From assembly GCA_905116865.2 (NCBI GenBank), contig CAJHNH020006046.1, positions 662,926 through 726,925 on the forward strand: 64,000 nucleotides of DNA. The letters run 5' to 3'. Made by a program: the position numbers and the translations under genes. The notes under the pieces are model-generated. The model was not told where the DNA came from. It did not search any database and worked only from the letters and a program-made list of their open reading frames with translations. Origin of the DNA: Candidula unifasciata. Taxonomy: Eukaryota; Mollusca; Gastropoda; Stylommatophora; Geomitridae. The stretch's first letter is position 1. The number at the start of each line of letters is the position of its first letter. Positions 14,401 through 24,149 of the stretch are shown piece by piece.

Positions 14401-17400
14401 TTGCGGGGAAGTGACATTTGCAAGCCAGGAAAAGGTAATCACAGCTAGACAAGAAAAAAGAATATGGCTGTTATTTTGGATGCAAGATCAAGAATTAGGA
14501 CAAGGTTGGGACCCTATTCATAAGCTGCACTACACGTGTAAGAAAACTTCAAATGTAAATAAAATGTGAAGATGAATCGATGTCGTCTGCAGTTCCTATG
14601 ATTTGGAGACACCCTATCAATCACATAGATGCCTGCCATTTCTGCATGGTAACACTTGTGCCAGGAGGGGTATCAAGAAGAAAAAAAGAAGACTATAGTG
14701 TACCCGAATATGCAATCTGCCTCTCCTACCAGTTTCAAGTGGTAAAGGACTTTTTAGTCCCGAACCTCCGACAGATATTTCCTTTAAAGAGTTCTCCTTT
14801 AAGAGAGAAGAACCGATAACAGCTGTTCCTCAGCCTTCATCCTCTTATGATGATCCATTCTCTGGTACATACATTTTTACCTAAGATCAAGTGAACGATC
14901 TTATTTGCAATTTGGAGCTGTCCAAGACTCAAGCGGAGTTACTTGGGTCAAGATTTAACAATGGGAACTCATCAAGAAAAATGTCAGAGTAAGCCCCCCC
15001 CCTCCCCATCATAATCACTTTGTGCATTACTTAAGGAAAACGACCTTGTATTCTGCTCAGATGTATATGATCTGACAAATGTTCTTATAATTTTTTTTTT
15101 TTTTAAATGACCCACAAGAATGGCGACTATTCAGACTCTTTGAGTCTTAAGGCAGTACTTCTGCTTAATGGAAACTGAAATCTATAAATTTCATTCTATC
15201 ATGGCCTCTACATGCAGTTGAAAGAAACGACACTAAGAAAACTGGACCACATGGCTGACAGATGTTAGACACTCATCAGAGATAATCTGGAGCAGCTACA
15301 CGGATGTCATGAAAAGCTGAGGAGGAAACAGAAGCCGTCTTGTGCCGCTAAGTATCGTGTTCTTCACAGCGATCTATAATTCTCCCTCGTTACTTGCTCA
15401 GTGACCATCAAAGCAACTGGTTATAAAATATGTGGCTTCCCACTTATCACGGGCTGCGCCTTCTGGAGATCAACAGGCTGCAACATGTAAACTGAGATTT
15501 CAATGACCACACTATGGGCACAATCTTCTTTAGCATGTTAGACGCGTTTAACATTGTTGCATCGGGATTACTTAGCACGACAGTATAGGAAATGCATGCA
15601 TCAGGCAAGGCTTCCTCATTGGTCCTGATCCTGCAACAAGAGGGACCAATGGCGGTGGACATTTCAACCCTTCTGTCAAACAATAGGACAATTTGTAGTC
15701 AGACATCTGAGCCTTGTCGATCAAACAGTAGGACAATTTGTGGTCAGACTTCTGAGCCTTGTCATCAAACAATCAGGACAATTTGTGGTCAAATATCTGA
15801 GCCTTGTCAGTCAAGCAGTAGGACAATTTGCGGTCGGACATCTGAGCCTTGTCAGTCAAGCAGTAGGACATCTGACGGTTGGACTTTTGGTCTTGACACT
15901 AAGTCAAATGTGGACAATGACAGTGGATGTGTGAACCTTGTCTGTCCCACAGTAGATCACTTGTCGGTCAGACATCTAAAACTTTTTGCTGTTATGCCAT
16001 AGGACTGAACCACTAAGATACCATCCACAACATTGCTTGTCCGAGCTGCGAACAAATCTCCTGGTCTAAGGCTGAGTCTCAACAGTTGGTCATCTCAAAC
16101 ACTGCTGTTATGCCCCAGAACACTTGAGTTATGGGCATCTGAGCTTAATTTGCAATTTAAATGATTTCAGTCAACAGATGTTTAAATCAAGATTTGTTGT
16201 ATGGTAGGATATTCAGCCAGCGTGCTTTACTTGTGTTCCTAATGAGTTTTTGATGGACGTTATCATCCAAGCATTATGGGTTGGCTATTGAGAGCCACAG
16301 GTGGGGGCAACCAATTCCAAGATCCACTGCCAGCTCAGTTTAGGCCAGTATGACTCACTAACCGTAGCACATGACGAGGACGTGTGGTAGGAGTTTTGCA
16401 CGAAGATCTGTAAAACCAGCAGACAGCCAGCTGGTGCCCGAGGTGAGGTATAGAGTATCTCCGTATACATATCACAACAGCCTTAACTCACACATGTCTC
16501 TGACCAAAATCACTGCACTACGGGTTAATCCATTTTGCCTCCCTCGAGTATATTTGACCTTCTGGGGCTGAAAGAGTTCAGGCAGAATGTATCAGGGACT
16601 TACCAGGACAGCAGACCCACCACTGGAACCACCAACACGCTGCTCTGGATGTTCAGGATTGCTGATGTAACCATCTACAGTAGAAAACCCCATAGCACCA
16701 AAGCAAAAGTCATCACAAGCTGACTTGCCTACAATTCTTCCACCTGTAGAGAAAAATTATTGTGTTCATAAGCAAGAGTAAACAAATAAGAAAAGAATAA
16801 CAACTAGCTGTAGGTTTACACCCAAGACATCTCATTTCAGGAAAATCTTAGTCTCTGTTTATGACACTCTTGTGAAAGATCAGGCCATTTCAGCCTAAAA
16901 CAACAATCTGCATCAGATGCCTCACGCCATGACAACCATCACTGAACGGGAAAATTTGAGATAAAAAAAGGTATTTAGTTCATGGAAAAACTCCTAAGCT
17001 TTTATTTGGCGAATATATTTATATTCTGACCTCCTAAAGGTCTGCGCTGACACAAACTCAGCCAACAGCATTAACTCAGATGAAGGAATTGAGAGCCGAG
17101 TTGAAAGAGCAGTATGAGGGCTTGTCTTGGGTGATGACGCGTGTGGCGCTCACTACGAAAACAAGACAGCAGATTCTACTAGCGAGGAAGATAGAGATCA
17201 GAATCAAACAGCTGAAGAGCTACAGGCAACAGTAGAAAAGGTGACTGACTGGTGTACAGAGATGAGTGCTGTAATCAACCCAGAGAAGGCCAGTTTTTGT
17301 GCCAGTATGTCAGTAAATTTTTAAAATGCCCTCTACACCAATAAAACCAGCACAGTTAGATAGCTGTAAACAATCTCTTTCCAATGGTACCTCATTTAGG

Positions 17401-20400
17401 CTTGTATGTCATTTCTGAGCTGAGATATGTAGGTTTTTGTGGAGATGAGATGTAAGAAACAGCCGCTAAAACTTGTGACCCAGAAACAAGAAGTTTTTCA
17501 CTGCGCAACCTACTGCGCAGTTCTGTATCGGCTTTGTTGACATTGGACTGTCATTGGACAAGATGGCAGGCAGTGAGACTCAGCTCACTCAGCCGCAAGC
17601 GATTGCCTAAAAAATGTCACTGTAAATCTAAACAGCCAAAGACGGGAAAGAAATTGTATATGCAAATGTAAAATTGGACGGAGAATTCAATTGTAACTAG
17701 CATTACCACATCTGGTAATGTTTAAGGCCTAAAGCCAACCTCGAATTTACCGCTATTTTCAATCAAACTGATGACTAACAGAAAAACAGAGGAGTCCGGC
17801 TGTCGTAGACATGCGCTGTTAATCGGGTTCCCCCACGCTGTTTTCAGCTATTTATAGCTGGTCCAAATTCCCACCAATCACGAAATTTCATGAGATTTGG
17901 ACCCATCCGGAAACCAGCCGAGATTTCCCGAACAAGTTCTGAACAGGTTTCCGGGTAACGGAAATTGCAGAAAAGACCGCAAATTGTCGAAACTGTAGTC
18001 GCTACAGTATGCTGTTTATCTCAGATCTTTGCAATCAAGATTGGTGACTGAATGAATAAACTGTTTTCAGATGTTCACCAACTGGGCACACAGGCGAAGC
18101 TTACCTTCAGTCAATCCTCTCTTCTTTGCGTTCACCAGCTTCAAACTCTGGCGGAAAGAGCTGGTTGTTTATCCACTTTTGGACTCTGGTCTTGTTCCAG
18201 AACTTTTGAGTTTTGTGTGCACATTCATTTTGCCTTATTTGTTTGTAGAGGCATTTGACTTCGGGCAGAAAAAAACCCCAATCACTCGCTTTTTAAGGCA
18301 TTTTGGTAACTGGCAGAGGGTGTATTTTTGTTTCCCCCAAATTGGGACCCCAGAACCCACACGTAGATCAGCCATTACCTAAGTTTGACATAACTGAGAC
18401 CACTAAATATCCTCAGCTTCAAAGAATTCTCCAAAGTTGGCAGTAAAAACTAGAGAATTAAAGGATACACAGTTCTTTCCCATGCATGATGAAATTGGCA
18501 CATTTTAAGTCATGTTAACTCTTTTGCTGCTATCAGTCAGTCAGTTCTCGTTGTGCCTAGTGGCACATGAGGCTTCAGAGAGGACTTTCCATGCTTCCCG
18601 GTCCTGTGCAATCTTCAGTGCAGTTTTCCATGTCAAAGATGCCGCACTCAGGTCACTCATTATACATCGTTTTTCTCCATGTTGTTTTTGGGCGCCCCTG
18701 TTTTCTCTTTCCCTCTGGTGTCTATGTGAGAGCTGTTTTGGCAGGTATATCAGGATTCATTCTCATAACATAGCCTAGCCATTTCCATCTTCTCTTGGTT
18801 ATCATACTGTCTAAAGTTTCTTGGTTTGTGACTTGAAGTAGTTTAGTGTTTGAGATTGTATCTGGCCAGAAAATTTTGATAATTCTACGTAGACATGTGT
18901 GGTGGAAGGTAGACAGCTTGTGTGCATCCTTTTTGGTCATTCTCCAGCATTTCGCTCCATAAAGAAGAACTGGCAAAATGATGCCATTGTAGAGTCGGAG
19001 TTTCGTTCCTCTGCAGTAATTGTTAGATTTCCAGATTTGCCTCATCCTTCTAAAAGCAGCTCTAGCTTTGTTCAGACGTGACTGTATGTCCTCTTCGGTC
19101 CCTCCCGGCAGGGACACCACACTGCCAAGATATGTGAAATGTTCCAGATTTTCAAGAGTTTGGTTATTTATGGTCATTGGTTGTTGGTTTGGACTGCTTG
19201 TCATGATCTTAGTTTTCTTTGTATTTATTCGCTGCTATGGACGTATATATTCGTGCACCCCGTAGACTACTAAAGACATATTAATATTTCTTCCATTTTC
19301 TGTGCCCTTACTGCTAAGGACATATCAATATGTCTGTATGTCTTTGACTTTTTTTTTACAGACTGCTAAGAATCATAATTCTCAGAGGTGAAATGGCAAC
19401 ACACATTACCTAAATCTGATCAAACGTGGGTTTCTGTGTATTTAAATGCCTTCCAGGTTATCCTGTTGCTTTGTTACCATAGAAGCATGGTCACTGAACT
19501 GCGTTTTTTTTTTTTTTGCCCTGAAATATATTTCTGGTTTTCCGTCTACTTTTTTAAAAATAATACAAAATATCAAGAAAATTGGTAAATTAAAGTTAAT
19601 GAGGAGTTAATGGAGTTTCTTTTAAGACGTAAGAGTAAGGATCACTTTTAAATGTGTGCGTTATGAGTTGGGTTCGTTATCTTCCCGCCACGCCGGTGGA
19701 CATGTGTACTTCTGGCCGTGAGCAAGGCTGACCATCTGACCCAGCCATCTACATCAACTGGATTGAAATGAATGCTCAATGATCATGAAGAAGATATGGT
19801 CACATACTGATATGATGATTAAAATTAATATTTCTTGTATATAATACAACAGACATGATGTGTCCGTCTATCAAAGTGTACAATATTGGTCTCATTTTCA
19901 GTTATTATTTTCATATAAATTTCTAATATAGTTGGTATCACATCTGCCTTACAATCAAAAGGTCCTGCATTCAACCCAAACATTACTTTCCTTTTTTTAA
20001 TGTAAATTTTAAATTTCAACCTTCAGCAGTTTCGGCAACGCATCACTGAAGTATTAATTATTTAAAAAAAAAAAAGTAATAGCATGGAGAATACAATTAA
20101 TTATGACTAAAGTGGTAGATTTATGAATAAGATTGGGGGGAAAGGGGAGGGGGGGGGGGGGAGGGGGGGGAAGATTGTAATCAGTGCAACTAATCTTAAT
20201 GGTTTCCTATGACATGCTGAGGATGCAGTAGTTCTATCCTTGATGACACTGGGCACCACACGGTGAGGCAATGCTGACTAGTTCTTTTCATTTGACTGGA
20301 CTCTTATCATGGCATCTTTTGAAAGCAATTAAGTACATACCAGCATCCAGTATCCTGGTTACCAGTGTGGCATCGTATTCTGGCATATATCCCTCTAGAA

Positions 20401-22859
20401 GCTGACTTCCATTTGACATGGGCACCCCGGCTACAGCTGTGTTGTCTGTAATAGCGACAGATTTCCCAAAGAGTTTTCCGAAAGGTGCTCCAGCTATGTC
20501 ACACCGCCACACCCTTTGATAAAGAAAGTTTAAACAGTTTATTTGGAATTTTGAAAAGCAAAAGTATTAGAGCACACACTGACAAGTCAATGACACAAAA
20601 GTCCAGAGGTTAAAAAGCTACTTCCATGATAAAGCAAAGTTGCCTGATAATTAGAAAAACAAATCAATTGCTAAACAAACAGAAAAGAAATATTTACATA
20701 AATGCAGAGATATCTTCAGGAAGTACTCAAGTTTTCTCTCCATAGATCACCCAAGGAGTCTCCTCTCAGAACAGTACACAAATGTTGCAGTAACATCTCC
20801 CCATCACAACTTGCCTAAAGAAAAAAAAACTCAAGTCTTTCCTCAAACTTTCCATCTTGCAAACCATCCTACTCAATGTGTCGTTTTTTCACATGCCCAT
20901 TTTCATGCTCATTAGTCCCTGCCCCTCTTTCCCTGCCTTCTGTTACTATTCTTTCCAATCTGCTGTGGTACTTGATCCGGACAGTCCATCACTCTCACAT
21001 CCTTATTTTGCTATAGGGCAGTTGCATGCCCTTAAAATATTGACCTTTAAAGTGCTTAACCATATACTTTTCATGCTGTTTAGTCTTTACATTACAATAG
21101 CCATCCTCCATCTGACTGCTGTTAAACAGTCTCCACTGCCGTTGATTAAGGAGCCTAAATATGCAAAGTTTGTTATATTATCAATTTCCTCATTATTTAG
21201 TTATTTATGGGCGATTGGTAGTTTTGTCTGTGAACATTATTTTTTATTTTCTTTACATCTGGGAGCAGGTTTAGAACTAAACTATGTTTTCCTACTCACA
21301 TGATTAATGGCTCTTTTTCCTTTAAACTGTTTAAAAAGAGGACTGTGTCATCTGCATAGTGAGGTTCCAGATTGCCGTAAATTATGAGCAGATCATTACT
21401 GTCACAAATATTTTCATTTTTAACATTTTGCATAACGCTTCTGCACAGATATGAATAATAGGTATAGTTAGAGAACGCACCCTTGCCTCACTCTCTTTTG
21501 TCCCTCAAATTAATCTGATTAGGAGCATGGCCGTTTCAATGGAGGCTTCAGGCAATTTTGAAATTGAGTGCATTTGTAATTTAAATAGCCTGTTATACTA
21601 ACATATAGTTTAGTTTAATTATAAATATTTTCGCAAACTGTGTGTTTAAAGCCAAAGGCATTTTTTTTTTAAATCATGAGCAGTTTCTACATCCAACATT
21701 AACAATTTTATTAATAGGATAACATGTGCATTTAATCACACACTGGGAACACATTCTGACCAAAACATATCTCCATACTTTCTATTTCACCAGGTGACTG
21801 ATAGCCGATGCAGCAGTGCCAGTTTTCCAGCGGTCTCAGGGAATGGTATCAGACTGCATCTCTTGGGACAAAGGGTTAAGAAAAATCTAGAAACACCCAA
21901 ACATGAACTAATCCCTCTGATTCCTCTTCATATCTTTCATCTTTCAGACCAAGACACACACCAAATCTGCTCAAGCCAGAGTTGTATGTTGCAGCTGCCA
22001 GACGACCATACTCCCTTCATGATAAGGAAAAAAAGGTGTCAGTACTCACCACCAAGTGTCTGAAAAAACATTCCCAGTACTCACCACCAAGTGTCTGAAA
22101 AAACATTCCCAGTACTCACCACCAAGTGTCTAAAAAAACATTCCCAGTGCTCACTACCAAATGTCTGAAAAAACATCCCCAGTACTCACTACAAGTGTCT
22201 GCAAAAAAATATTTCCAGTACTCACTACAAGTGTCTGAAAAAACATTCCCAGTACTCACCACCAACTGTCTGAAAAAACATTTCCAGTACTCACTACCGA
22301 GTGTCTGAAAAAAACATTCCCAGGACTCAATACAAGTGTCTGAAAAAACATTCCCAGTACTCACTACAAGTGTCTGAAAAAAATATTCCCAGTACTCACT
22401 ACAAGTGTCTGAAAAAACATTCCCAGTACTCAATACAAGTGTCTGAAAAAACATTCCCAGTACTCAATACAAGTGTCTGAAAAAACATTCCCAGTACTCA
22501 CCCTGAAGTGCCTACTATAGTTGTGCTGAAAGAATGATGTCTAAAAACAACACTGCAAGTACTAGGTTACCACTGCGGACCACCAGAAAAAATATGCTGT
22601 TTATAACTAATAACATACCAGGCACTGCCAAATCTGTCTTCAGGCTTTGGTCGGTATCCTGGAATACGAGGGTACTTGACTTCAGGTACAAGGTCACACA
22701 TTGTGTCCAGTGACTTTAAGGCCTCAAAGGTTTCATTCACGCTTTCTGTGTTACAAAGTTTAAGATAACTTCAATTTATGCAGTAACATTATATAATAGA
22801 ATTCTCAGTGTGTGTTCCAGGGACCAACTGTAAGGGAAAGAATTAGAGACTCAATAACC

Positions 22860-22918
<59 letters not shown>

Positions 22919-23908
22919 TGTGGGTTCTGAGGCCCCATTTTGAGGAAAACAAGAATAGACCAACTGCCTCCCCAAAAGCGTGTCGTAAGAGTCAACTAAT
23001 TGGGGAGCTTCCTTAGAAGACGGAGTGTATCTGCCGGAGAGGCAAGGAACCAACAGTCTGTATTCAAAAGAATGAGATCTTTAAAACTGATGCACACGCA
23101 ACACTCAGGTTCTGGAGCAGGACTGCAGTTTAGTAGTGGACGAGCAACCAGAACTTTCCACCAGAGTGTACAGCTGGTGAACGCGAAGAAGAATGACCTC
23201 CAACAATCATGTTGTAACAAAAACAAAACAAAAAACAACCCCCCCATACTAATTAGGAGTGTTTCCTTCAAAGTTGGGGTGCACCTGCCCGAGAGGCAAC
23301 ATAAACCAAAAGACTGCATCTAAATAATCCAAACTAATGTGCACACAAAACTCAAGTTCTGAAACAAGACCAAAGTCCAGCAGTTGAACAACCAAAATAT
23401 TCTACAGCCGGTGAACAGGAAGAAGAAGCTGTCAGAGTCTTGTGTAGGTACAGGACAGGGTATAGTACAGTGACAGTTTGTGTTTGTACTTGAATGACCC
23501 AAATTTTTGTTTTTTTTTAAACAAACAAGAACACATGACAACAAAGCTAAGAACTGAGAACAAAAACTATGACGAATAACAGAAAAAGTTATGAGAACTG
23601 AGAACAAAAACTATGATGAATTACAACAAAAGCTATTGGGACTGAAAACAAAAGTTGTGAAAAATGACAACAAAAGCTATGAGAAATGACAAAAGCTATG
23701 AGAAATGAGAACTGAGAACAAAATCTACAAGAACTGAGAACAAAATCTACGAGAAATGAGAACAAAATTACCAGTGATAGCTTGCAGCTGATCTAATGAG
23801 CACTGGTATTTCAGATCATCTGAAATCTTTTGCAGCTCTTCTCGAGTTGCTGGCTTGTGTACTGAAGGGCTGTACCTTTTACCAGACAATGTGGTTCTAG
23901 GTATTCTC
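2396..23908 (-). CDS. Amidase-signature protein, tandem copy 1 (10 exons, first exon missing)
   Basis: Spliced coding exons, in transcript order: 23908-23772, 22745-22619, 20513-20341, 16743-16604, 13685-13485, 11416-11345, 8615-8459, 6301-6260, 4088-3789, 2595-2396 (stop TAG). They join in frame to about 516 residues, close to the roughly 500-residue amidases that hydrolyse a C-N amide bond with a Ser-cisSer-Lys triad. Seen: the glycine/serine signature VGGSSGGSA with the cis-Ser (exon D), [10 protein letters not shown] with the nucleophile Ser (exon E), GLVPYTG and [16 protein letters not shown] (exon I) and TGHPALSLP (exon J). The match is to the Rhodococcus/GatA-like branch. The catalytic Lys of VAIKDN is Thr here (VAITDN, exon C), so ordinary amide hydrolysis is doubtful. 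No stops or frameshifts occur. The ATG exon should lie above 23908 but I could not identify it; the first base of exon A completes a split codon. No clear transmembrane segment or signal peptide is visible in the assembled part. Substrate unknown. Confidence 0.93.
2784..2938. repeat. Tandem duplication of an 86-bp AT-rich unit in copy 1 intron I-J
   Basis: Two adjacent units beginning TTAAAAATGTATTTATCAAC and TAAAAATTTATTTATCAAC. Copy 2 has one unit (about 35080-35150), so the doubling is specific to copy 1. Confidence 0.6.
3441..3720 (-). repeat. SINE S1, full length
   Basis: Reverse-oriented S1 from TCTTCTTCTT to CCCACACAGGG. A truncated S1 (35415-35498) sits at the matching place in copy 2, so this insertion predates the duplication. 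Confidence 0.8.
3789..4088 (-). CDS. Amidase copy 1, exon I
   Basis: 300 nt. It encodes [38 protein letters not shown] and [17 protein letters not shown]. The DVIVMPTLP strand is a hallmark of amidases. Acceptor ATTTCAG, donor GTAACA. Confidence 0.93.
4181..4347 (-). repeat. SINE S1, truncated (shared by both copies)
   Basis: 3' half of S1. The same truncated piece lies at 35961-36128 in copy 2, so it is older than the duplication. Confidence 0.7.
5438..5469 (+). repeat. Poly(G) tract, 32 nt
   Basis: Uninterrupted run of 32 G inside the mariner remnant. The Gly/Pro-rich ORFs crossing it are artefacts of the run. Confidence 0.95.
5660..5925 (+). repeat. Purine-rich minisatellite, about 22-bp unit
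   Basis: Tandem copies of GAGAGAAGCAGACAGACAGA with small variations. ORFs on both strands here are repeat translations. Confidence 0.9.
6260..6301 (-). CDS. Amidase copy 1, exon H (42-nt microexon)
   Basis: Only 42 nt, encoding [14 protein letters not shown]. Supported by acceptor TTACTTACAG, donor GTAAGT, exact phase fit to exons G and I, and a 42-nt equivalent in copy 2. The preceding HLHA motif continues the HLHAFHIW-like segment of bacterial relatives. Confidence 0.85.
6806..7378 (-). pseudogene. Internally deleted mariner transposase
   Basis: A 190-residue ORF with the mariner paired-like HTH region ([31 protein letters not shown]), then [12 protein letters not shown] and [17 protein letters not shown]. 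It then jumps to a C-terminal piece ending MLFFFKQY. The DD34D catalytic segment between them is missing, so no active transposase is expected. The family differs from the mariner at 4779-6209. Clear terminal repeats were not located. Matching intron sequence in copy 2 (about 37520-37830) lacks it, suggesting insertion after the duplication. Confidence 0.75.
7903..8187 (-). repeat. SINE S1, inserted after the duplication, with 10-bp TSD
   Basis: S1 flanked by accagcaaag (7893-7902) and accaacaaag (8188-8197), one mismatch. The corresponding site in copy 2 (about 38226-38240) has no SINE. Confidence 0.82.
8459..8615 (-). CDS. Amidase copy 1, exon G
   Basis: 157 nt. It encodes [20 protein letters not shown], a region like the IGIVREGF strand of related enzymes, and ends in VPLHLH with one base of the next codon. 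Acceptor CACAG, donor GTATGT. The acceptor was chosen because it is the only nearby AG that gives an open phase-0 frame after exon F. Confidence 0.88.
9104..9884 (-). mobile_element. Non-autonomous hAT element nested in the LINE
   Basis: Ends are tagggctgtac (9104-9114) and its complement gtacagcccta (9874-9884). Inside, minus-strand 9625-9760 encodes a hAT C-terminal dimerisation motif ([20 protein letters not shown]). A minus-strand LINE fragment (9150-9600) and a (CA)n run are also inside. Most of the transposase is absent. I could not resolve a clean 8-bp target duplication. Confidence 0.75.
9150..9600 (-). pseudogene. RTE-like LINE C-terminal fragment inside the hAT
   Basis: Frameshifted pieces such as [39 protein letters not shown] and [15 protein letters not shown] match LINE regions after the RT domain. 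The 3' side ends in a GATAATGATGATT-like tail. Confidence 0.65.
10600..11015. repeat. Two tandem copies of an unnamed interspersed repeat
   Basis: Two related segments of about 150 bp share TTTTGAAGCC(A/C)CACCCTGGC, GGGTTTCC and GACCTCTCCATGG and CATGGTGGCACTTTG. Not seen in the matching copy 2 intron. Family not recognised. Confidence 0.6.
11345..11416 (-). CDS. Amidase copy 1, exon F
   Basis: 72 nt, 24 codons, phase 0. It encodes [12 protein letters not shown] followed by VEIPDYSKM. The VIAG.D..D.RQ motif is typical of this amidase branch. Acceptor TTTTCAG, donor GTAAGA. Confidence 0.9.
11918..13091 (+). mobile_element. Tigger/pogo-like transposon (degenerate)
   Basis: TA-flanked element with terminal inverted repeats CAGTAGAACCTCGCTTAACG and, at the right, its complement ending AAGCGAAGTTCTACTG. 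More CGCATAACGAG/CGCTTAACGAG motifs lie just inside. Plus-strand 12130-12640 encodes pieces of a DDE transposase ([19 protein letters not shown]) with stops and frameshifts. The copy 2 intron has an intact empty TA site (40843-40844) between matching flanks, so it inserted after the duplication. Confidence 0.88.
13485..13685 (-). CDS. Amidase copy 1, exon E (nucleophile Ser)
   Basis: 201 nt, phase 0 at both ends. It encodes [35 protein letters not shown] and [12 protein letters not shown]. The serine of SGSVR aligns with the amidase nucleophile. Bacterial relatives have GGS; here the first Gly is Ser. Donor GTGAAT is weaker than consensus. Confidence 0.94.
13803..14826. other. Copy-1-specific insertion of about 1 kb in intron D-E
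   Basis: Sequence present between two flanks that are adjacent in copy 2 (near 41560). It holds a diverged S1 fragment (about 13925-14065) and otherwise no feature I recognise. ORFs at 14372-14819 look non-coding. Confidence 0.5.
15670..15880 (+). repeat. 45-bp minisatellite in copy 1 intron D-E
   Basis: About five units of caaacagtaggacaatttgt / ggtcagacatctgagccttg. The same repeat with about three units is at 41890-42010 in copy 2, so unit number changed after duplication. Confidence 0.85.
16604..16743 (-). CDS. Amidase copy 1, exon D (GGSS signature)
   Basis: 140 nt. It encodes [35 protein letters not shown]. The first Ser of GGSS is the cis-Ser of the triad by spacing (24 residues before the exon E serine, as in the Rhodococcus enzyme). 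Acceptor CTCTACAG, donor GTAAGT. Confidence 0.93.
17040..17310 (+). pseudogene. Degenerate LINE reverse-transcriptase fragment
   Basis: Plus-strand residues [20 protein letters not shown] and INPEK resemble the region just after the RT catalytic box of LINEs. Short and frameshifted, so the family is not assignable. Confidence 0.45.
18118..18364 (-). repeat. SINE S1
   Basis: Reverse S1 from CTTCTTTGCGTTCACCAGC to GAACCCACACG. It lies in copy 1 intron C-D, which is much longer than its copy 2 equivalent. Confidence 0.75.
18534..19226 (-). mobile_element. 5'-truncated RTE-like LINE
   Basis: Minus-strand ORF (160 aa) with [55 protein letters not shown] and [20 protein letters not shown]: the C-terminal half of an RTE-type ORF2. 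Same family as 8998-10157. Possible target duplication: tt(t/c)gctgctat at 18523-18533 and 19228-19238. Absent from the 640-bp copy 2 intron C-D. Confidence 0.75.
20341..20513 (-). CDS. Amidase copy 1, exon C (catalytic-Lys region; Lys replaced by Thr)
   Basis: 173 nt. It encodes [33 protein letters not shown] and [12 protein letters not shown]. In the family the residue before DN is the catalytic lysine; here the codon is ACA (Thr), one base from AAA. Acceptor ATCAAAG, donor GTATGT. Confidence 0.92.
20860..21480 (-). pseudogene. Highly degenerate RTE-like LINE tail (shared)
   Basis: Diverged relative of 24150-24818. The same remnant occurs at 43860-44490 in copy 2, so it predates the duplication. 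No coding capacity remains. Confidence 0.55.
22042..22512. repeat. 36-bp minisatellite in copy 1 intron B-C
   Basis: About 13 head-to-tail units of tgtctgaaaaaacattcc / cagtactcaccaccaag. No such array in the copy 2 intron. The ORFs across it are repeat translations. Confidence 0.93.
22619..22745 (-). CDS. Amidase copy 1, exon B
   Basis: 127 nt. It encodes [16 protein letters not shown] then [20 protein letters not shown], ending at a Trp codon split with exon C (SAW). This corresponds to the segment before the amidase core. Acceptor AACACAG, donor GTATGT. Confidence 0.9.
22861..22917 (+). repeat. Poly(C) tract, 57 nt
   Basis: Longest homopolymer in the window, directly before the GTGTGGGTTC head of an S1 SINE. 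Confidence 0.95.
22918..23193 (+). repeat. SINE S1, full length (nested)
   Basis: From GTGTGGGTTCTGAGGCC to GGTGAACGCGAAGAAGAATG. Inserted within an older S1 in intron A-B of copy 1. Confidence 0.82.
23772..23908 (-). CDS. Amidase copy 1, exon A (N-terminal region)
   Basis: 137 nt, with acceptor TTTACAG and donor GTAATT. It encodes a hydrophilic N-terminal helical region ([15 protein letters not shown]). The first base is the third of a split codon and the last base starts the Glu codon finished by exon B. The frame stays open upstream into [10 protein letters not shown], but a consensus acceptor precedes the exon, so I treat that as intron. Confidence 0.88.
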
Positions 23909-24039
23909 CTGTAAAGACAAACAATTATAAAAACATGTTTATGCAAGTGGGGAAAAGGACAAAATTTAATTACAAAATTTACAGGATGAAATGCAACAGA
24001 CCTGTAAAAGTCCAACAAGCAGGAGGCTATTTGTGTTCT

Positions 24040-24147
24040 ATTTATATGGCTTCCCCATTTTCTGCACCTTTTTTCAGCATTTACATGATAATTTTAATAT
24101 TGTCATTTCCAAAATATGTTTTAGGCTCTCTCTCTCTCTCTCTCTCA
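24040..24147 (+). repeat. Interspersed repeat ending in (CT)n
   Basis: About 108 bp (GCTTCCCCATTTTCTGCACC ... CCAAAATATGTTTTAGG, then (CT)n). A near-identical copy is at 29686-29795, also ending in (CT)n. Possibly a short retroelement with a CT tail. Confidence 0.7.
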
Positions 24148-24149
24148 TC

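Larger units (their letters stand above)
22806..23428 (+). repeat. Ancestral S1 SINE interrupted by poly(C) and a second S1
   Basis: Copy 2 has one uninterrupted S1 at 46669-46928. In copy 1 its left part (22806-22860) and right part (23240-23428) are split by a 57-nt poly(C) run and a full S1 (22918-23193). Confidence 0.75.

Noticed and set aside
15592..16002. 136-residue ORF with repeated QTSEPC motifs
   Set aside because: It spans a 45-bp minisatellite whose length is a multiple of three; not conserved as a frame in copy 2.
20288..20340. Extension of exon C past the donor into [15 protein letters not shown]
   Set aside because: The frame continues, but a GTATGT donor at the GAT-GCT-G junction fits exon D in phase and gives the conserved family sequence.
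22042..22512. Regular repeats with short interruptions resembling a CRISPR array
   Set aside because: Units are contiguous with no unique spacers, no cas genes are present and the array lies in an animal intron. It is a minisatellite.
23909..24018. Upstream extension of exon A reading [10 protein letters not shown] as an N-terminal membrane anchor
   Set aside because: A consensus acceptor (TTTGTCTTTACAG) directly precedes exon A in both copies, and no conserved ATG is in frame before it.
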